A stretch of 46,807 nucleotides of DNA from Actinomycetota bacterium (GTDB lineage: Bacteria; Actinomycetota; Thermoleophilia; Gaiellales; Gaiellaceae): positions 1 through 46,807 of the forward strand of contig VAXH01000093.1 of NCBI GenBank assembly GCA_005883955.1, in the 5' to 3' direction. The translations under genes were made by a program, and so were the position numbers. The notes under the pieces were generated by a model. It was not told where the DNA came from, made no database searches, and saw nothing but the letters and a program-made list of their open reading frames with translations. Shown piece after piece: positions 41,975-46,807 of this stretch. Each line of letters begins with the position of its first letter. The first letter of the stretch is position 1.

Positions 41975-42062
41975 GTGTCAAGACGAAGTGGGAGCTTTCA
42001 GAGAGTCCCCCTGAGATTGATCCCGCCATGGCACTGCGGCGCCGAGCAGTGGGCTGGCAGCT

Positions 42063-42467
42063 CTAGTTCTCGTCGTGCTGCGTTGCGCTCTCGTCGTGCT
42101 GCGCTGCGCCCTCGACCGGCGGTATCCAGCTCTCTCGCCGCTTCACCCAGATCTCGTCGTCGGGCTTCAGCTGGAAGGGCGCCTCATCGAGACTTCCGAT
42201 CCGGATTTCGATGAGCGTGTCGCCAGGGTTGCTCGTGTCCAACAGCCGAGACCCGCAGCGGGGGCAGAAGCCGCGACCGTCATAGCTCGAGATCTCGCCG
42301 CTCACCTCAAACGCCTCGACGGGCCAGTGCGCGTACACAGTGAAGGCACTGCCAGACTCCTTTCTGCAATTCGCGCAGTGGCAGCGCCGGACATGCACAG
42401 GGTCACCGCGAACGCTGTAGCGGACCGCCCCGCAGAGACATCCGCCGGTGCGCACGCCTGCCTCCAC
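42063..42467 (-). CDS. GFA-family (Mss4-like) zinc protein
   Basis: 134 residues. GGCLCGAVRYSVRG, VRRCHCANCRKESGSAF and GFCPRCGSRLLDT are the CxC, CxxC and CxxC zinc-binding groups of the glutathione-dependent formaldehyde-activating family. The actual reaction of most members is unknown. The last 13 residues (AQHDESATQHDEN) come from two tandem 21-bp units and extend past the family's usual end. Confidence 0.92.
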   Translation of the reverse strand: MEAGVRTGGCLCGAVRYSVRGDPVHVRRCHCANCRKESGSAFTVYAHWPVEAFEVSGEISSYDGRGFCPRCGSRLLDTSNPGDTLIEIRIGSLDEAPFQLKPDDEIWVKRRESWIPPVEGAAQHDESATQHDEN

Positions 42468-42545
42468 GCGCGCAGATGCTAAGGGAACATCGCGGTGGGT
42501 CGAGGGTTCGCGTGTCGCCCGCTCGTGAGTGGAGGACGCTGCTGT

Positions 42546-42572
42546 GCGCCAGCGTTCAGGAATGTCCGCTGA
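42546..42572 (+). repeat. 27-bp dispersed repeat, copy A
   Basis: GCCAGCGTTCAGGAATGTCC then GCTGA, 56 bases before the start codon of the hydrolase-cyclase gene. Copy C stands at the same distance (57 bases) from the paralogous gene at 45830. Confidence 0.7.
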
Positions 42573-42628
42573 CTGGGCGGTGTGTGCCGCTTGGTTCTCG
42601 CGCCTCTCCGAGCCTATCCTCCGTCCCG

Positions 42629-43966
42629 ATGGCGCCGGAGACGCGGTACGCGCGGAGCGGGGACGTCAACATCGCGTACCAGGTGACGGGCCAGCGACTG
42701 CGCGACCTCGTCTATGTTCCGGGCTGGGTCTCGAACATAGAACTGATGTGGGAGGAACCCGCGATGGCGCGCTTCCTCGACCGCCTAGCCTCCTTCTCTC
42801 GTCTCATCCTGTTCGACAAGCGCGGCACGGGGCTCTCCGACCGCGTTTCGAACAACGAGCTGCCGACCCTCGAGCAACGCATGGACGATGTCCGGGCCGT
42901 GCTCGAGGCGGTCGGATCCGAGCACGCTGCGCTCTTTGGGCACTCCGAGGGCGGGAATATGTGCGTCCTGTTCGCCGCCACCTACCCCGAGCGGACCGCC
43001 GCGCTCATCACGCTCGGCTGCTTCGCGAAGCGCCGCGACCCCGATGACGACTACCCGTGGGCGCCGACTGCCGAGAACCGGGAGGAGTCGGCGGCGGACG
43101 TCGAGCAAAACTGGGGACACCTTCGCCCGGAGGACGTCGAGTATTACGCGCCCAGCCGCGTCGGGGACGAGCAGTTCGTGCGCAACCTCGAACGCTACCT
43201 TCGGCGCGCCGCGAGCCCTGGTGCGGCGGCAGCGCTCCTGCGCATGAACGCATACATCGACGTCCGGGAGGTGCTGCCCACGATCCGCGTGCCGACGCTT
43301 GTCCTCCATCGCACCGGCGACCGCGACGTCAACGTCGCCGAGGGGCGCTATCTCGCGGCGAAGATCCCGGGCGCGAAGTTCGTCGAACTCGCGGGGGCCG
43401 ACCACTTGATCTCGGCTGGAGACACGGATGCGATCGCCGACGAGATTGAAGAATTCCTCACCGGGACGCGGCCGGCGCCGGAGCTCGACCGCGTCCTCGC
43501 GACCGTGCTCTTCACCGACATCGTCGGCTCGACGGAGCGGACAGCCGAGATGGGAGACCGCCGGTGGCGCGACCTGCTCGTGGCCCACGACGCTGCGGTG
43601 CGACGCGAGCTCGAGCGCTTCCGAGGTCGCGAGGTCGACACGGCGGGCGACGGCTTCCTCGCAACCTTCGACGGCCCAGCGCGCGCCGTCCGCTGCGCGA
43701 TCTCGGCCGGCGCGGCCGCTCGGGAGCTCGGAGTGGAGATCCGGGCCGGAATCCACACCGGCGAGTGCGAGCTAGACGGGCGGAAGATCCGCGGCATTGC
43801 CGTGCATACGGGGGCACGAATCTCCTCGCTCGCGGGGCCGGGTGAGGTCCTGATCTCGCATACGGTCAAGGATCTCGTCGCCGGCTCCGGTCTCGAATTC
43901 GAGGACCGCGGCGTGCACCAACTCAAGGGTGTGCCCGGCGAGTGGCGACTCTACGCCGCACGCTGA
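42629..43966 (+). CDS. alpha/beta hydrolase fused to class III cyclase domain
   Basis: 445 residues from ATG 42629; the open frame upstream to 42476 is not conserved in type. Residues 1-280 are an alpha/beta hydrolase with nucleophile Ser106 in LFGHSEGGNM and His259 in GADHLIS. Residues about 290-445 are a cyclase domain (ATVLFTDIVGSTERTAEM; DTAGDGFLATFDGPARAVRC). The Lys that normally selects ATP is Asp (VDTAGDG), and the transition-state Asn of the VNxxxR motif is His (VHTGARIS), so activity is uncertain. Probably the hydrolase domain senses or hydrolyses a small molecule. Confidence 0.93.
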   Translation: MAPETRYARSGDVNIAYQVTGQRLRDLVYVPGWVSNIELMWEEPAMARFLDRLASFSRLILFDKRGTGLSDRVSNNELPTLEQRMDDVRAVLEAVGSEHAALFGHSEGGNMCVLFAATYPERTAALITLGCFAKRRDPDDDYPWAPTAENREESAADVEQNWGHLRPEDVEYYAPSRVGDEQFVRNLERYLRRAASPGAAAALLRMNAYIDVREVLPTIRVPTLVLHRTGDRDVNVAEGRYLAAKIPGAKFVELAGADHLISAGDTDAIADEIEEFLTGTRPAPELDRVLATVLFTDIVGSTERTAEMGDRRWRDLLVAHDAAVRRELERFRGREVDTAGDGFLATFDGPARAVRCAISAGAAARELGVEIRAGIHTGECELDGRKIRGIAVHTGARISSLAGPGEVLISHTVKDLVAGSGLEFEDRGVHQLKGVPGEWRLYAAR

Positions 43967-44041
43967 ACGATCGCGCCTTACCCCTCACCCGAGCCCGGGC
44001 ACGGCCTCATAGGACTGCATCGTCCGTGCCGTGCGTATTTC

Positions 44042-45109
44042 ATGGTGGTGCTTTTCAGGTCGAGGCAACGGCGGAAGTTCCGATGGACCAGGGCCGTTCT
44101 CGTGATTGGTCTTGGTGTCGCTGCGCTCCCTACAGCCGTCGCGAACACCGAGGCCAAACGCGGCCACCTTCCCGTCAAGTCGCCGCGCTCTTGCGCCTGG
44201 CGGACCGTCCGGAGTGCTGATCCCCATCCTGCCTTGTACGACCGGTTCAATTCCGTTGCCGCTGTTTCGCATCGGGAGGCATGGGCCGTGGGCGACTACT
44301 TCACCGGTCGCGAGGGCGGTCTGCATGGGGCCTTCGTCGAGCACTGGAACGGCCGATACTGGCGCCTCGCGCACGCCCCGATCCCACCCGGCGCGACCCT
44401 GGAGTCCGTGTCTGCTTCCGGAGCGGGGGACGTGTGGGCGGTCGGAATGCGGAGGAACCTCGGACAGCTGATCGAGCACTGGGACGGCGTGCGCTGGCGA
44501 GTGTTGCCGACGCCCCGACCCGGCGGCATCGTGCACGCGGTCGCCGCGCGCACGCCACACGATGTCTGGGCCGTCGGCACGCGCAAGCGAGGCCCGGGCT
44601 TCGGGACGTTGATCGAGCACTGGAACGGCACGCGCTGGATGGTCGTTGCGAGCCCGAGCCCGCCCCTCGCGCGCGGCCAACGACGCGACGCGATCCTGCA
44701 AGCCGTAACCATCATCTCCCCGACCGACGTTTGGGCGGCCGGCTCCTGGGTCATTGGTGTTCCGGCCACGGCTTCCCACACGTTGATCCAACACTGGAAC
44801 GGGCAGCGCTGGACGATCGTGCCCAGCCCCAACGTGACCTCCGGAGGCGTGACCAACGACTTCCTGTTCTCGGTCTCTGGCAGCCGCCGCGATGATGTCT
44901 GGGCAGTCGGGTCGTGGGGCGATTACCTCCCGGGCGGTTTCGGCGGCAAGGGAGACCACTCCCTGACCTTGCACTGGGACGGGCGCCGATGGTCGCGGAG
45001 CGCGACCCCTGCGCTCGCCACCGCTCCTTACTCTCCGGCGTGGCCGCCGGTGCCGGCCGAGCTTGGGCGGTCGGTGACCGCCGCCTCCAGCCCGATCAGC
45101 AGACGCTGA
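44042..45109 (+). CDS. secreted beta-propeller-like protein, frameshifted near its end
   Basis: 355 residues in this frame. A signal peptide or anchor (VLVIGLGVAALPTAVA) is followed by about five repeats of the form DVWAVG...LIEHWNG..W..V.SP, a propeller-type pattern. Around 45020-45035 the repeat pattern jumps to another frame, which continues as GRAWAVGDRRLQPDQQTLIE and GGVWAVGANG to a stop at 45249. A single missing base explains it. The full protein would have two further repeats. The function is unknown; binding at the cell surface is likely. Confidence 0.8.
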   Translation: MVVLFRSRQRRKFRWTRAVLVIGLGVAALPTAVANTEAKRGHLPVKSPRSCAWRTVRSADPHPALYDRFNSVAAVSHREAWAVGDYFTGREGGLHGAFVEHWNGRYWRLAHAPIPPGATLESVSASGAGDVWAVGMRRNLGQLIEHWDGVRWRVLPTPRPGGIVHAVAARTPHDVWAVGTRKRGPGFGTLIEHWNGTRWMVVASPSPPLARGQRRDAILQAVTIISPTDVWAAGSWVIGVPATASHTLIQHWNGQRWTIVPSPNVTSGGVTNDFLFSVSGSRRDDVWAVGSWGDYLPGGFGGKGDHSLTLHWDGRRWSRSATPALATAPYSPAWPPVPAELGRSVTAASSPISRR

Positions 45110-45269
45110 TCGAGCGCTTTGACGGCAAGCGTTGGTCGGTTGTCCCAAGTCCTCCAGGCTTTTCGCTTTCCGCGGTTTCGGCGCGCTCCGGCGGAGGCGT
45201 TTGGGCCGTTGGCGCAAATGGCCACCAGCCTCTCGCGGCGCGTTGCTGATCCGACAAAGACGCTGCCCT

Positions 45270-45296
45270 GGGCCAGCGTTCGGGAATGTCCCCTGA
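45270..45296 (+). repeat. 27-bp dispersed repeat, copy B
   Basis: GGGCCAGCGTTCGGGAATG then TCCCCTGA, the copy closest to the consensus, 18 bases before the start of the YunG-like gene and 20 bases after the propeller frame ends. Confidence 0.7.
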
Positions 45297-45314
45297 GGTC
45301 GGTACCCTCGTCCG

Positions 45315-45701
45315 GTGCACACGCTCGCTGAGATCGAAGGCGCCATCAGAGCCAGCTGGGGTTTCGATACGGCGGACGAAGACGATGGATGGACGCCGGG
45401 CAATCCCTCGCGCGGGCAGTGCGACGTTACGTCGCTGGTCTTGCACGACATCTTTGGCGGAGAAATCTTGGCGGCGGACGTCTTCCGCAACGGCCAGCGA
45501 GCGGAAGCGCACATGTGGAATCGGCTTCCTGGAGGCATGGAAGTTGATCTGACGCGGGATCAGTTCAGAAACGGCGAGGTGATCGGAGAGCCGTCCGTCC
45601 GGCAAAGGCCGGCGCGGTTCGAGTCGGAGCACCCCAGGTACCACCGCTACGAGGCCTACCTCGTTCTGGCACGCCGGGTTCAGGAACGCCTTTCGAGCTA
45701 A
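45315..45701 (+). CDS. YunG-like small protein
   Basis: 128 residues with a GTG start. AIRASWGFDTADEDDGW, NPSRGQCDVTSLVLHDIFGG, AHMWNRLPGGMEVDLTRDQF and RYEAYLVLARRVQERL match the YunG family as I recall it. The invariant GQC, HxWN and DLTxxQF are arranged like a Cys-His-Asp/Asn papain- or transglutaminase-type site, though no activity is established for the family. It is isolated between repeats B and C. Confidence 0.8.
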   Translation: MHTLAEIEGAIRASWGFDTADEDDGWTPGNPSRGQCDVTSLVLHDIFGGEILAADVFRNGQRAEAHMWNRLPGGMEVDLTRDQFRNGEVIGEPSVRQRPARFESEHPRYHRYEAYLVLARRVQERLSS

Positions 45702-45745
45702 CACGTCAACGGAGGCGCCCGCCGGACCGGTGACCATCGTCGCCT

Positions 45746-45772
45746 GGGCCAGCGTCCCGGAATGACCCCTGA
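45746..45772 (+). repeat. 27-bp dispersed repeat, copy C
   Basis: GGGCCAGCGTCCCGGAATG then ACCCCTGA, 57 bases before the start of the second hydrolase-cyclase gene. Confidence 0.65.
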
Positions 45773-45829
45773 CGGCCTGCTGCAGTGTATTCGCTAGACA
45801 GCCGTGGCGCGACAGCGCAGACTTGTTTC

Positions 45830-46807
45830 GTGGACGTGCCGGACGTGGAGTACGCGCGTAGCGGCGAGGTGGCGATCGCCTACCAGGTCTTCGGGGAGGG
45901 TCCGCTGGATCTCGTCTTCGCCCGCGGGTTCGCCGGCGACTTACTGACGACGTGGGAACAGCCGCCGCTCGTCCGCCAGCTCCAGAGCTTTGCGGCGATA
46001 GCGCGTGTCATCATGCTCGACAAACGCGGGACGGGTCTCTCTGACGGCTTCCGTCAGCCACCTACGCTCGAGACGCGGATGGACGACTTGCGCCTCGTGA
46101 TGGATGCCGTCGGGTCGGAACGAGCGGTGCTTTGGAGCGCGCAGGACGGCGCGCGACTGGCGCTCCTGTTTGCGGCGACGTATCCGGAGCGCACAGCGGG
46201 GCTCGTGCTCTTCGACCCGCACGCGACGTCTCGGCGAGACGATGACTACCCGTGGGCGCCGAGCGACGAGCAGTGGCGTGGCCGGCTGGCCGACGCGCGC
46301 GAGGGGTGGGGCACGGTCGAGTACTTCCGCCGCCTAGTGGCGGACTGGGCGCCGGAGCGAGTGGGCGATGGAGAGTTCCTCGACTGGTTCGTCCGCCATA
46401 TGCGGCGCAGCCTCAGCCCGGGCGCGGCGGTCGGATTCCTGCGTGCGACGATGGGGGCCGACGTACGCGACGTCTTGGCGGCCGTGCGCGTCCCGACGCT
46501 CGTGCTGGCGGCGCCCGACCGGCGCGAACCGGCGGTGTACGTCGCCTCGAAGATCCGTAGCAGCGAGCTCATTGTTCTGCCGTCCGTGCGAGGACTGTTC
46601 ACCTGGCTCGACGCAGAAGCGCACGAGCGCGCAATGGACGAGACCGAGCGCTTCGTAGCTCGCGTCGGGCAGGTAGCGTCGCCAGACCCCGTCCTCGCCA
46701 CGTTGCTCTTCACCGACATCGTGAGTTCGACCGACCGCGCCGCCGAGCTTGGAGACCGAGCGTGGCGGGAGCTCCTCGAGCGGCACCACGCGATCATGCG
46801 CCGCCGC
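45830..46807 (+). CDS. degenerate alpha/beta hydrolase-class III cyclase fusion (partial)
   Basis: 326 codons from GTG 45830, open to the window end. It parallels the gene at 42629 along its whole length (VEYARSGEVAIAYQVFGEGP; VIMLDKRGTGLSDGF; ALLFAATYPERTAGLVLF; RRDDDYPWAPSDEQW). The nucleophile elbow reads VLWSAQDGARL, with Gln105 in the Ser position, and the His motif GADHL is SVRGL, so the hydrolase triad is lost. The cyclase part begins LATLLFTDIVSSTDRAAELG, keeping the metal Asp. It is probably a non-enzymatic sensor domain driving a cyclase, or an early pseudogene copy. The C-terminal cyclase motifs are outside the window. Confidence 0.88.
   Translation, partial: MDVPDVEYARSGEVAIAYQVFGEGPLDLVFARGFAGDLLTTWEQPPLVRQLQSFAAIARVIMLDKRGTGLSDGFRQPPTLETRMDDLRLVMDAVGSERAVLWSAQDGARLALLFAATYPERTAGLVLFDPHATSRRDDDYPWAPSDEQWRGRLADAREGWGTVEYFRRLVADWAPERVGDGEFLDWFVRHMRRSLSPGAAVGFLRATMGADVRDVLAAVRVPTLVLAAPDRREPAVYVASKIRSSELIVLPSVRGLFTWLDAEAHERAMDETERFVARVGQVASPDPVLATLLFTDIVSSTDRAAELGDRAWRELLERHHAIMRRR

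Noticed and set aside
1-46807. tRNA or rRNA genes
   Set aside because: No cloverleaf with a T-loop GGTTCGA-type signature or conserved rRNA block was noticed on either strand; a covariance search could not be run.

Overview
This window looks like chromosomal DNA of a very GC-rich actinobacterium. The evidence is about two-thirds GC, many GTG/TTG starts, a UvrD2-type helicase with an HRDC tail, a SARP/AfsR regulator, several class III cyclase-ATPase-TPR giants and a futalosine-pathway menaquinone gene. The gene mix suggests the Thermoleophilia/Gaiellales side of the phylum, but this is inference; no rRNA or tRNA is present to place it.

Layout. (1) 1-8.7 kb is a surface glycan region: an epimerase fragment, then a plus-strand run of methyltransferase, ATP-grasp enzyme, NodB-like deacetylase, second ATP-grasp enzyme, glycosyltransferase and Wzx-like flippase, facing an O-antigen ligase and a secreted Ig-like protein on the minus strand. 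(2) 8.7-12.4 kb is one 1222-residue protein that fuses a class III cyclase, an AAA ATPase, TPRs and a family 5 solute-binding domain. (3) 12.4-19.4 kb is a minus-strand operon: fumarate-reductase-like flavoprotein, two-subunit class I fumarase homologue, ComA (sulfite + PEP), CysH, CysC and Sat, followed by a damaged TauE/SafE-type exporter. It couples sulfate activation and reduction to sulfonate formation and to C4-dicarboxylate-type enzymes, and I regard it as the most interesting system here. (4) 19.5-27 kb holds a pilin-like small protein, a SARP regulator, a maleylacetate-reductase-like dehydrogenase, a LysR regulator and the helicase.

(5) 27-33.3 kb is a second envelope region: membrane-bound sugar-nucleotide dehydratase, DegT aminotransferase, DedA protein, secreted NAGPA-domain protein and a lipoprotein deacetylase. 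(6) 33.3-36.4 kb is a three-gene cassette: a radical SAM protein with an unusual CX8CX2C motif, MqnC and a BKACE-family enzyme. (7) 36.4-46.8 kb is accessory DNA: a decayed metallo-beta-lactamase-fold gene, a zinc-ribbon cyclase-ATPase-TPR protein, small membrane and phage-like proteins, an ArsR/AHSA1 pair, a GFA protein, two paralogous alpha/beta-hydrolase-cyclase fusions (the second has lost its catalytic residues and runs off the end), a frameshifted beta-propeller and a YunG-like protein.

Dispersed repeats are a second theme: a 33-bp palindrome in three copies (one translated inside cysC), a roughly 100-bp element bracketed by 15-bp palindromes in two copies, a hairpin element in two copies, a 27-bp repeat in four copies between 41 and 46 kb, and a 160-bp imperfect inverted repeat after sat. 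No CRISPR array, tRNA, rRNA or complete transposon was seen.
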